From IMG/VR virus record IMGVR_UViG_3300042564_002372, positions 1 through 64,000 of that record: DNA of 64,000 bases; one strand, 5' to 3'. The notes below the pieces were generated by a model. That model ran no database searches. It worked only from the letters and a program-made list of their open reading frames with translations, and was not told the origin of the DNA. Origin of the DNA: a virus. Made by a program: the position numbers and the translations under genes. Shown one piece after another: positions 21,942-30,656 of the stretch (position 1 is its first letter; each line of letters starts with the position of its first letter).

Positions 21942-24900
21942 ATGCATAATATGAGAAGAGCCTATGTTCTCTATGGAACAGAGGCGTATCTACCAACACT
22001 AGAGCAGTGTGCACTATCCATCACAGCAGTGAGTGATGTGCCAGTGTTGGTTTATTTACTAGGTGATAAATTCAATAGTGATTATTACATAGATAAGAAT
22101 GTCACTGTTATTCCCTGGCAAATAAATCTTTCTGAAAATGATCTATACAAAGATGATGGGAATGGAAACTTCTACATCAAGCGTGGGAAGAAGGACATTT
22201 ATAACATCCTTGTAGAACGCATAGCAATCATTGAAGATGCTTTATTGAATCATGCTGACACTGTTGTGTATGTAGATAGTGACTCTGTTGCTACAGAAAA
22301 CTTAGACAGAATATTCCACATGTATAATGGTGAGCCTTATGTGCTTGCTACAGATGGGATATATGAATGGATGTTCTATGAGGGTAGAGGTGCGTGTGAG
22401 ACAAGAGAAGACATGACAGGTACAACAGAATACAATGCTTGTCAACTGTTTAATGTAGATCAATCTATCAGAACCACATATAGAACCACAAACCTTTTTA
22501 TAGCTGGTCAACCAGCTCTACCATTCATTGCTGAATGGAAAACAATGTCCAAGCACCCAGAAATTCTAGATAACAGAGAGTTCTATGCTCCTTACCACGA
22601 GGAAACATTATTGAATGTTCTGTTGTGGAAATACAACTATGTTGATGGGCTGCCTTATTTGTACATGAATGGTTCTGTAGAAGAGACTAATGGTTTGTAC
22701 AATGAATACAAGTTTCTTGGCTGGACATATCATCTAAAGGAATGGCACAAGATTGCCAGTCATAAAGAAGATGTTCTTGTCATGCATGGAGAGAAGCGAG
22801 TTGACAAAATGAAAGAAATGCGTGAGGTTGTCAACCAGCATAACAAGTTTAGAATATTATATCTAGCCCCACATCTATCAACAGGTGGTATGCCATCAGT
22901 TCTTCTCAAGAGAATACAAGCTCTAGAAGGATTTGATGTTGAGATTATTGTTGTTGAATATTCTAATCACAGCGATGAATACGTTGTGCAAAAGAATGAA
23001 ATCAAAAAACTTGTCCACAAGATGTACACACTTGTGGATAACAAGATGGAATTGATGGACATCATCAAGAGACACAATGTACATCTTGTACACATAGAAG
23101 AGATGGTTGAGGATAGTGTTAACAACTTCCCCATCGATTTATTGAATAGTCTGTACGATAATGATAGAACTTGGAAGATTGTAGAGACTTGTCACAATGT
23201 TTATTTCAAACCTGACATAGAGAAGAAGTATCATCCTGATGGTTATGTATTCTGTACACCATATCATCTAGAGACATTTAAAAATATGCCTTCTAGGAAA
23301 TTTGTTCTTGAGTATCCAATAGAGAATAAAATTCCGTCAAAAGGAGAAAAGCTTTATGAAAAGGTGAAGCTTGGTATGAATCCAATGAAGACACATGTTC
23401 TCAATGTAGGACTTTGGACACCAGGAAAGAATCAAGGAGAAGGAGTAGAGATAGCCAGACAACTTCCTGATATAGAGTTTCACTTTGTAGGAAACCAAGC
23501 TATTAACTTCAAGCACTATTGGGAACCATTAATGCAAGATCTTCCAGCTAATGTTCATGTGTGGGGAGAGCGTAGTGATGTAGATAAGTTTATGATAGCC
23601 TGTGATGTGTTCATGTTTAATTCTACATGGGAATGTAATCCATTGGTTATTCGTCAAGCAGCTAGTCATGGATTGCCTATCCTTGCAAGAAGTCTTCCAC
23701 AGTATGTAGGAATGTTTGATGGTTGGATCACACCATTGAAAGAAGATGATGTATTGAATCAACTTCTATCGATCAAAGCACCAGAGAAGAGACCACTCAG
23801 TGAAGCACTATTCAACTTCAAGGTGAGTCAGATGTACATTTACAACACTGTGCTCACTAATGAAATCATGCTTCAGAAAATTAACATTGATGTCAACTTT
23901 GTAGGCCAACCATTTCTTGAAATCACTGGTAGATCAAACAAAAACTATCTAGTAAAGTTCTACGATGAGAATGATATATGTGTATATGAGAACACCATCA
24001 GATCAAACAATTGGATAAAGCTTGCCAGAAAATGGTTTACCAATTGGACAATAAAGGTGTGGGAGAATAACTATCCCATCTACCACTTTGAACTCAACTA
24101 CACAAACCAACGTGTCTACATTTCTTTTGAGAGCTCTTCATTAGGAGACACAATAGCTTGGATGCCTTATGCGCTTGAGTTCAAGAAGAAGCACAACTGT
24201 CATGTTATTGTCAGCACATTCAAGAACTTTCTTTTTGAAGATGTCTATCCAGAGCTTGAGTTTGTAGAACCAGGAACAGTAGTTAACAACATCAGGGGTA
24301 TGTACTCTATTGGTTGGTTTTACGACAGCACCAAAGAGCCTGTACTTCCTAACACTATACCACTTCAGAAAGCTGCTACAAACATCTTAGGACTAGACTA
24401 TGCAGAGATTAGACCAAGAATAGCTTACACACCTCGTGATGTATTTGATGGTAAGATTGTTACAATAGCCACCAACTCTACAGCTGGTTGTAAGTTCTGG
24501 ACACGAGAAGCATGGCAAGAGTTGATACACTATCTGCATGGAAAAAATTACATAGTGATCAATGTGTCTAAAGAAGATAATCCATTTGAGAATTGTGAAC
24601 CACTAGAAGATAAATCATTACAGAGCGCAATGGATGCTATAAGCCATAGCAATTTCTTCATAGGACTATCTAGTGGACTAAGCTGGTTAGCTTGGGCTAT
24701 GAACAAGCCTGTTGTGATGATTGCAAACTTCACAGAGGAGGGACATGAGTTTTCCTGCATACGTCCTGTTAAGAATAATGTATGTAGTGGTTGTTGGAAT
24801 AGTCCCAAGTATAAGTTTGATAAAACCTGGGACTGGTGTCCTGTTCATGCTGGAACTGACAGACAATATGAATGCCAGTCCAGCATAACAAGTGGGGATG

Positions 24901-24947
24901 TGATAGCCTTAATCGAAAGCAAGCAACATGAAAATTGGATAGGTTGA
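21942..24947 (+). CDS. Triple glycosyltransferase with C-terminal TibC-like heptosyltransferase domain
   Basis: A 1001-aa fusion. Residues about 1-285 are a GT-A domain with VYVDSDSV (DSD at about 111-113). Residues about 300-640 are a GT-B domain with the GLWTPGKNQGEGVEIA glycogen-synthase-like loop near 489 and a FNSTWECNPLVIRQAASHGLP segment near 559-579 (donor-binding site). A beta-rich linker follows. Residues about 725-1001 are a second GT-B-like half with GDTIAWMPYALEF near 734 and KFWTREAW, then SNFFIGLSSGLSWLAWAMNKPVVMI, ending in a four-cysteine finger C948-x2-C951-x14-C966-x11-C978. That finger is the hallmark of TibC-type O-heptosyltransferases (BAHT family), where it binds iron. 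No membrane segment. It overlaps the next, convergent gene by 39 bp. The acceptor is unknown; virion proteins with Ser/Thr tracts are candidates. Confidence 0.82.
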   Translation: MHNMRRAYVLYGTEAYLPTLEQCALSITAVSDVPVLVYLLGDKFNSDYYIDKNVTVIPWQINLSENDLYKDDGNGNFYIKRGKKDIYNILVERIAIIEDALLNHADTVVYVDSDSVATENLDRIFHMYNGEPYVLATDGIYEWMFYEGRGACETREDMTGTTEYNACQLFNVDQSIRTTYRTTNLFIAGQPALPFIAEWKTMSKHPEILDNREFYAPYHEETLLNVLLWKYNYVDGLPYLYMNGSVEETNGLYNEYKFLGWTYHLKEWHKIASHKEDVLVMHGEKRVDKMKEMREVVNQHNKFRILYLAPHLSTGGMPSVLLKRIQALEGFDVEIIVVEYSNHSDEYVVQKNEIKKLVHKMYTLVDNKMELMDIIKRHNVHLVHIEEMVEDSVNNFPIDLLNSLYDNDRTWKIVETCHNVYFKPDIEKKYHPDGYVFCTPYHLETFKNMPSRKFVLEYPIENKIPSKGEKLYEKVKLGMNPMKTHVLNVGLWTPGKNQGEGVEIARQLPDIEFHFVGNQAINFKHYWEPLMQDLPANVHVWGERSDVDKFMIACDVFMFNSTWECNPLVIRQAASHGLPILARSLPQYVGMFDGWITPLKEDDVLNQLLSIKAPEKRPLSEALFNFKVSQMYIYNTVLTNEIMLQKINIDVNFVGQPFLEITGRSNKNYLVKFYDENDICVYENTIRSNNWIKLARKWFTNWTIKVWENNYPIYHFELNYTNQRVYISFESSSLGDTIAWMPYALEFKKKHNCHVIVSTFKNFLFEDVYPELEFVEPGTVVNNIRGMYSIGWFYDSTKEPVLPNTIPLQKAATNILGLDYAEIRPRIAYTPRDVFDGKIVTIATNSTAGCKFWTREAWQELIHYLHGKNYIVINVSKEDNPFENCEPLEDKSLQSAMDAISHSNFFIGLSSGLSWLAWAMNKPVVMIANFTEEGHEFSCIRPVKNNVCSGCWNSPKYKFDKTWDWCPVHAGTDRQYECQSSITSGDVIALIESKQHENWIG

Positions 24948-25313
24948 TTCTGATTTAAAATCAAAGTCTTCGATTTTGAAATCTAGATCACCAGCATCCA
25001 CTTCTACGTTCATAAGCTGTGTTCTTTCTTTAATGAGTTTCTCAATTGCTGGATTAGGAGTGCCATCCTCAAGAGTGTTTTCAATAACAAGGTTGCCATC
25101 TTTCTCAACAGCACCAAGGCTAGTGAATAGTTCTTTCTCAGAATTAACAAACTGTTCTTTCTCTTCAGCAATCTTCTTCAATACACGCTGTAGAAGATAT
25201 TTAGTTTTGAAGCTAACATTTTCGTTAAGAAGTCCTACAATTGAGAACTCTTCTCTCTTACCTCCAGCAATTTCTAGCTCGAGGTCAAACATTTGAAATA
25301 GTTTGAATTTCAT
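24909..25313 (-). CDS. Hypothetical protein, 134 aa
   Basis: Convergent with the glycosyltransferase gene: the last 39 bp encode both proteins in opposite strands. The product is acidic and helical (KTKYLLQRVLKKIAEEKEQF...), with an acidic end DAGDLDFKIEDFDFK, as in small phage chaperones or tail-assembly helpers. The start follows an AAAAACCAATAAT leader. Family not recognised. Confidence 0.62.
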   Translation of the reverse strand: MKFKLFQMFDLELEIAGGKREEFSIVGLLNENVSFKTKYLLQRVLKKIAEEKEQFVNSEKELFTSLGAVEKDGNLVIENTLEDGTPNPAIEKLIKERTQLMNVEVDAGDLDFKIEDFDFKSESTYPIFMLLAFD

Positions 25314-25316
25314 ATT

Positions 25317-25326
25317 ATTGGTTTTT
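25317..25326 (-). promoter_or_regulatory. AAAAACCAAT leader motif
   Basis: On the minus strand AAAAACCAAT and then AAT precede the ATG at 25313. Confidence 0.45.
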
Positions 25327-25335
25327 GGTTACTTA

Positions 25336-25686
25336 CTATGCAATAGTAGTTGTACTAGTGGTCGTTGTAGGTGCCCAAGGTAATGGTTCTTCTTTAATTT
25401 TCAAAGCATCAATTTGCTTCTGAATCTGAGCATCAACATGTTCTGCATAAGATCCAACAACGACAGCTTGAATCCATCCAAGTACAATCTCTTCTGTCAA
25501 CTGATCATAAGGAATAAAATTGTTTGGGTCAATTGAGCTAGGAGGGAATGGAGTTGCTCCAGAGAACACTCCTTTGTTACCTTGCTCATCAACTCCTGTT
25601 TTTGTCCAGTAAGTCTGGATAATTGCGTTTGGCTCATTAGGCAAGTCTATGCCCTTCATGCCTGTTACTGCCCATGTGTAAATCAT
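25336..25686 (-). CDS. Tail-associated phage protein with Thr tail (DUF7936-like), 116 aa
   Basis: The body has the order YTWAVTGMKGID, IQTYWTKTGVDEQGNKGVFSGATPF and LTEEIVLGWIQAVVVGSYAEHVDAQIQKQID, a recognisable phage protein of unknown role usually near tail-fibre genes; the DUF number is from memory. It ends in WAPTTTTSTTTIA, one of the Thr tails in this genome. It is one base from the tail-fibre gene and is likely co-transcribed with it, possibly as a fibre assembly factor. Confidence 0.75.
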   Translation of the reverse strand: MIYTWAVTGMKGIDLPNEPNAIIQTYWTKTGVDEQGNKGVFSGATPFPPSSIDPNNFIPYDQLTEEIVLGWIQAVVVGSYAEHVDAQIQKQIDALKIKEEPLPWAPTTTTSTTTIA

Positions 25687-25687
25687 A

Positions 25688-28600
25688 TTAGTTTATTTTT
25701 AAAGTGTCAATCTCTTTTTTAAGTTCTTTAATTGCCCCTAGAAGAACAGGAATGAGACCTGTGTAATCAAGAACCAATTTTTCAGTCATTGGCTCTATCT
25801 CAACAAGTTCAGGGAAATACTCTTGCACCTCTTGAGCAATCAATCCTATTCTGTTCTTATCATCTTCAAAGTTATTAAAAGAATAATAAATTGGACTAAT
25901 TGATTGAAGTTTTGATAGATTATCTTCCATCACAGAGTGAATGGTTTTAATTGTTCTATCTGAAAATGCAGACCAGGATTGTGAACCAGCATTTTTAACA
26001 ACACCTACACTATTACCATCAAGTACATAAACGTTATATCCAGCATTCATCTGATCTAGCACCATGTGTCCACTGGTTCTTAGATATCCTCCAAATGAAC
26101 CAGACACTGTTGTCATATACATAGCACCGCCAATTCCATTTGATAAGAAGTATCCATTGGCTATTTCTAGAGAGCCAGCTAAATATGTTCCACCACTAGG
26201 ATCAACGTAGTATCCAGTGTTAGCAGAATCATAAAATATTGGCGCACGCATAGAACCTTCTGCCTGTAAATATCCGTATTGAAATCTATGATATGCACCA
26301 TCCCAATAATATAGCCAGCTTCTACTGTTATCATGAATACCAATATTATCACCGCCAGTACTCATTAAACAGTGTCTAGAACCAATTCCCCATCCTTGCC
26401 ATCCATTCCTCCCTGAACCATAAGTTGTTACAGTACCGTATGAGTTACCCTCGCATTCTGGTGACCATATACCTCTACCATACGATTGCCAATATACACC
26501 AGTGCATCCCTGCGGTCTAAACCAATCATCTGCATAAACAGTTCTTAATTGCGTTGAACTATTAGGATCAACATAATATCCAGAATCATTTCTATCATAG
26601 TATATAGGGGCACGCATATCATCTCTGGCTCTAATTGAACCAGACAATGCAGCTAAGAATGAACCATTTTCTAATATAAGAGCACCGTGTGTATTAAGAT
26701 TACTAGCAACACCGCCAGCACTTGGGTAAGACCAAGCAATACCATATAAGTTACCAGCACTAGTTCCATCAATAGGTAGTTTATAAGCATTCCCCATTGC
26801 AAATACACCTTGATATCTAACAGATGAGTATAATCCAACTATAGATTGTCCAAAATTATAATCTAAGTAAAGATTTTCATTACCATCTATTCTGATCCCA
26901 CCGTTTGCAGCAACGTAACTTAATCGAGCTGTTCCTTCTGGGTTTACATAATAAGCTGTATTATTTCTATCATAAAAAATAGCAGATCTTATATCATCAG
27001 TGTTGATGTAACTACCATCATTAACAGTTAATGGAGCATTTAGATAGAAGTTTGGTCTATCAGTATATAGGTGAGCATGTCCAGCATTAGCAGGACCAAA
27101 CCAAATATATCCGCTATCAGTTCTAAATCTAACACCCCAAGTACCCTCACTATCAAATCTACCATTGTTAGTAGAGGTACCAAATGCAATAGCATTAAGT
27201 ACAGATGTAGATTCGGGATTTGTATAATATGCAGTGTTATTGGAATCATAAAATATTGGAGCTCTGAAATCACCTGATGTTTGATAAGTTCCTGTTCCAC
27301 CTGTCTTATTTGTTAGGCCATTAAAGTCTGCACTATCAGCATATCCAGCCCAAATTTTACTCCAAGATCCCCATGATCCACCTTCTTTAAATCTTACTGA
27401 AACATAAGGATTACCTCCAGTAGATGTTCTATTCCAGTAAAACTGAGAAGCGTATGAACCAGCTCCATTTAAAGGATACTCACTACCTAAGCCAAGTGTA
27501 AATCCATAATATTGAGTAGATCCAGTCGCTGGACCATTTGTTGACCCTTGTAAATATCTAACACCAAAATCTGACAATGCATTAAAATCAGTATTTGTAC
27601 CATGGATTTGTCCCATGTTATTAAATATCTGAGTAGAAGATATCCCATTAAGTTGATTTGAATTACTAGCTGTAGTTGCTGTAGCTGCATTACCATTATA
27701 TTGTGAACCATTACTACTAATAAAATAAGTTGTACCATTAAGATATATTATACCATTAACGTAATAGTTTAAGTACATTGCTTTTGTACTAGCTGGATCT
27801 AAGTGTAAATTACCATCAGTTGTAACTACGTTAGCATAAGATGCAGAAGCGTGCCCATTACCACCAACTTGTAAATAAGCTCCCCATGTAGTATTAGGAC
27901 CAGAAAGCATTCCACCTCTTAATCTTATAGCACTACTTGACGTGCTATTAAAGTCTGCGTAGTATCCTGTATCATTAGAATCATTGAATAATGGAGCTCT
28001 TAAATCAGTATTTGACTGTAAATAGTTTCTATTGATAGTAACAATACCAGATTCATTAATAGTGATGGCTGTTCTTGATCCAGTAGCATAACTATCTGTT
28101 GTGGCCAGATACATTCTACTACCATAAGCCCCAGATCCCTGTACATAAATACCAGCATTTGCAGTAGTGGGAGTAGCATTACCAGATGAGAATGTAATAC
28201 CTGTAGCAAAATCAGCTGTAGTCTGCCCACCAAAGTGTAATCCATAAGTAGCTGTTAGGCCTGGTGTTGTTACATTTATACTGTTCTGCCTATTTAATAC
28301 AGTTTGACCTGTATACGTAAGTGTAGAACCATCATCTGTTAGTCCACTATTACCAATTGTTGTAGCACTTGTGAACTTAGCCATTGTGTTTGTTGTACCA
28401 GATACAGCAACAGATGTACCAGACGTTCCTGACGTTCCACTAGCACCAGGAGCACCATTCACGCCACTAGTTCCAGAAGTGCCAGATGTAGCACTGGAGC
28501 CACTAGTACCACTGGTACCCCCTGTACCACTAATACCACTAGTACCACTGGTTCCAGTTGTACCAGATGTAGCGGATGTACCACTAGTTCCTGATGTTGC

Positions 28601-30523
28601 TGATGTTCCACTTGTACCTGTAGTGCCACTAGTACCACTAGATCCAGAGGTTCCACTAGTACCACCAGTACCATTGGTTGCAGACGTACCACTAGTACCA
28701 GACGAACCTGAGGTTCCTGTAGTGCCAGAAGTTCCACTTGAGCCTGACGTGCCAGTTGTGCCAGATGTACCACTCGTACCATTGGTTCCATCTATAGCAG
28801 ATGTACCACTAGAACCGCTAGAACCAGACGTACCAGTGGTACCAGAAGTTCCAGAAGAACCACTCGTACCAGTGGTACCACTTGTACCATCAGTTGCGCT
28901 AGTGCCACTTGTACCTGAAGAACCAGAACTACCATCACCTCCAGAAGCACCATCAATATTTACAGACCAGACACTATATGTTCCTGATCCTGTTAATCTG
29001 AATACAATGAAGCTTATTGATCCTGTTAGTGGATCATAAGAAGTCACCTCAGCTTCATTATGGTTGTTAGCGTCATACGCAATGATGATAGACTGAGCAA
29101 CACTATATGCTAGTCCTAGACCTACTGTGATTGTTCCTGTACCACCAGCAGCTTGTAATGTATATGTTGTTGTAGATGTTGTTTTAAATCTATCACCAGA
29201 CAAACCAGAGCTACCAGAAGTACCTGTACTACCGCTAGTTCCACTTGAGCCACTAGTAGCACTTGTTCCACTGGTTCCGCTAGAACCACTACTACCCGTT
29301 GTACCGCTGCTACCACTAGTACCTCCAGTACCATCAGTTCCGCTTGTACCAGTTGTCCCACTAGTACCGCTAGTTCCTGTGGTTCCACTAGTACCACTGC
29401 TTCCACTTGTACCAGTAGTACCAGAGCTTCCAGAGGTACCCGTAGTACCACTAGTGCCAGAAGTGCCTGTGCTACCACTTGTACCACTCGATCCACTAGT
29501 GCCAGTAGTACCGCTTGTACCTGACGTAGCACTTGTACCACTAGTACCGCTTGTACCAGATGTTCCTGTACTACCAGAAGTACCAGACGTACCCCCTGTA
29601 CCATCAGTACCACTTGTTCCAGAAGTACCACTAGTTGCACTGGTACCAGACGTACCTGTGGTACCACTCGTACCTGAGGTAGCACTTGTGCCTGATGTTC
29701 CAGAAGTACCCGTTGTACCACTTGTTCCACTAGTACCATCACTACCAGATGTACCAGAGGTTCCTGGATAATAACCAAGTATGTTTACAATGTCAGAAGC
29801 TGTTATTGGGGAAGCAGACGTAACTAGTCCTTTACCACTCACTGTAAACTTTAGAGGAGTGATGGTATTGTATGGGTTTGCGTTGACATTCTGCAAAAGC
29901 ATACTGATGTTGCTTCCTGTAAATCCTGATCCAACAACATCACCAATGAAGTTTAATGGTAGTGGTGGTATTGTAACTGGTACAGGAGTGATGTTTGTAA
30001 CTAAACCTTTTGCATTCACTGTTACAATTGGAATAGTGTTACCATTACCAAATGTTCCAGAGGCAAAGTTTACAGTGGCCAGTGTCATAGCTGCTACACC
30101 AGGACCTGAGGCTGTTGCATCTCCAGAGAGTCCAGTGATATAATTAGCAGCTGGTTGATAGGCTGTTGAATCTAATGTTCCATCTCCCTTTACAAACTGT
30201 GAAGATGACCCACCAGTGGTGATGTGTCTAGCAGCTTGTACATTTCCTGTAAATGCTAATGTAAAGTTTCCACCAATAGTGGTGTTTTGTGTAAGAGCAC
30301 CACCAAGTTGTACAGGTTGGAATGGTGTTGGTTGTATCAAGCCATTTGTAAATGCGTATCCCACCCCAGCATTTTGGAATGCTTGGTTAATCTTTACAAT
30401 GATTGCCTCAAGAGTGTCATTGTTTTGTACACCTATATAAAGAAGACTCTCACCTGTGTAAAACACACACGTGGAGTTGAGGAATAATGGGCAAGGTTCA
30501 GATCCGCAATATACTTCTGCCAT
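25688..30523 (-). CDS. Tail fibre with collagen-like repeats and S74 intramolecular chaperone
   Basis: A 1611-aa fibre. Residues 1-250 are an N-terminal attachment region with beta repeats. Residues about 253-437 and 530-705 are long (GTS)n/(GSS)n collagen-like tracts broken by a beta domain. Residues about 700-1500 hold five copies of a module with R(A/S)P(I/L)(F/Y)(Y/N)D-x2-N-(D/T)-(S/T/G)(A/G)YY, each linked to beta domains. The C-terminus is a peptidase S74 chaperone: SDRTIK with Ser1521 as the self-cleaving residue, then a helical bundle ending in a coiled coil (VLLGAIKELKKEIDTL). Such domains guide trimer folding and then cut themselves off. Its likely role is host surface or glycan binding. 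A hairpin terminator lies upstream of this gene. Confidence 0.92.
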   Translation of the reverse strand: MAEVYCGSEPCPLFLNSTCVFYTGESLLYIGVQNNDTLEAIIVKINQAFQNAGVGYAFTNGLIQPTPFQPVQLGGALTQNTTIGGNFTLAFTGNVQAARHITTGGSSSQFVKGDGTLDSTAYQPAANYITGLSGDATASGPGVAAMTLATVNFASGTFGNGNTIPIVTVNAKGLVTNITPVPVTIPPLPLNFIGDVVGSGFTGSNISMLLQNVNANPYNTITPLKFTVSGKGLVTSASPITASDIVNILGYYPGTSGTSGSDGTSGTSGTTGTSGTSGTSATSGTSGTTGTSGTSATSGTSGTSGTDGTGGTSGTSGSTGTSGTSGTSGTSATSGTSGTTGTSGSSGTSGSTGTSGTSGTTGTSGSSGTTGTSGSSGTSGTTGTSGTSGTTGTSGTDGTGGTSGSSGTTGSSGSSGTSGTSATSGSSGTSGSTGTSGSSGLSGDRFKTTSTTTYTLQAAGGTGTITVGLGLAYSVAQSIIIAYDANNHNEAEVTSYDPLTGSISFIVFRLTGSGTYSVWSVNIDGASGGDGSSGSSGTSGTSATDGTSGTTGTSGSSGTSGTTGTSGSSGSSGTSAIDGTNGTSGTSGTTGTSGSSGTSGTTGTSGSSGTSGTSATNGTGGTSGTSGSSGTSGTTGTSGTSATSGTSGTSATSGTTGTSGTSGISGTGGTSGTSGSSATSGTSGTSGVNGAPGASGTSGTSGTSVAVSGTTNTMAKFTSATTIGNSGLTDDGSTLTYTGQTVLNRQNSINVTTPGLTATYGLHFGGQTTADFATGITFSSGNATPTTANAGIYVQGSGAYGSRMYLATTDSYATGSRTAITINESGIVTINRNYLQSNTDLRAPLFNDSNDTGYYADFNSTSSSAIRLRGGMLSGPNTTWGAYLQVGGNGHASASYANVVTTDGNLHLDPASTKAMYLNYYVNGIIYLNGTTYFISSNGSQYNGNAATATTASNSNQLNGISSTQIFNNMGQIHGTNTDFNALSDFGVRYLQGSTNGPATGSTQYYGFTLGLGSEYPLNGAGSYASQFYWNRTSTGGNPYVSVRFKEGGSWGSWSKIWAGYADSADFNGLTNKTGGTGTYQTSGDFRAPIFYDSNNTAYYTNPESTSVLNAIAFGTSTNNGRFDSEGTWGVRFRTDSGYIWFGPANAGHAHLYTDRPNFYLNAPLTVNDGSYINTDDIRSAIFYDRNNTAYYVNPEGTARLSYVAANGGIRIDGNENLYLDYNFGQSIVGLYSSVRYQGVFAMGNAYKLPIDGTSAGNLYGIAWSYPSAGGVASNLNTHGALILENGSFLAALSGSIRARDDMRAPIYYDRNDSGYYVDPNSSTQLRTVYADDWFRPQGCTGVYWQSYGRGIWSPECEGNSYGTVTTYGSGRNGWQGWGIGSRHCLMSTGGDNIGIHDNSRSWLYYWDGAYHRFQYGYLQAEGSMRAPIFYDSANTGYYVDPSGGTYLAGSLEIANGYFLSNGIGGAMYMTTVSGSFGGYLRTSGHMVLDQMNAGYNVYVLDGNSVGVVKNAGSQSWSAFSDRTIKTIHSVMEDNLSKLQSISPIYYSFNNFEDDKNRIGLIAQEVQEYFPELVEIEPMTEKLVLDYTGLIPVLLGAIKELKKEIDTLKIN
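28400..28950 (-). repeat. Collagen-like GTSG repeat tract B
   Basis: On the minus strand codons for Gly-Thr-Ser (and Gly-Ser-Ser) alternate in near-perfect 9-bp units with synonymous variation, plus a few units such as ATSG and IDG. The opposite strand gives long PVPLVP frames that are shadows. The tract covers about residues 525-707 of the fibre. Confidence 0.85.
29190..29770 (-). repeat. Collagen-like GTSG repeat tract A
   Basis: Same type of 9-bp units as tract B, covering about residues 252-444. A non-repeat beta domain lies between the two tracts. Repeat length likely varies by recombination. Confidence 0.85.
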
Positions 30524-30555
30524 GTTTTTGTTGTCTTATGTTTTCAGAAAATACA

Positions 30556-30585
30556 AAACCTAGAGACTATACTGCCCCTAGGTTT
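30556..30585 (-). terminator. Hairpin terminator between the giant-protein genes and the fibre gene
   Basis: AAACCTAG and CTAGGTTT pair around a 14-nt loop. On the minus strand the hairpin is followed by TGTATTTTC. It lies in the 133-bp gap after the 2132-aa gene stop, so it should end or weaken the cargo transcript before the fibre gene. Confidence 0.6.
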
Positions 30586-30656
30586 AGTTTATTTTCTGTA
30601 GTTATGTAAAACTAATGATTATACGTTTATTTCTCAACAGGTTAAGTATAATTGTC

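Noticed and set aside
28371-29771. Long open frames on the plus strand with PLVPEVP repeats
   Set aside because: They are the reverse shadow of the collagen-like GTS repeats of the fibre gene; low complexity with no independent start signal.
25688-30523. Diversity-generating retroelement acting on the fibre
   Set aside because: No reverse transcriptase gene and no template repeat are seen in the window.
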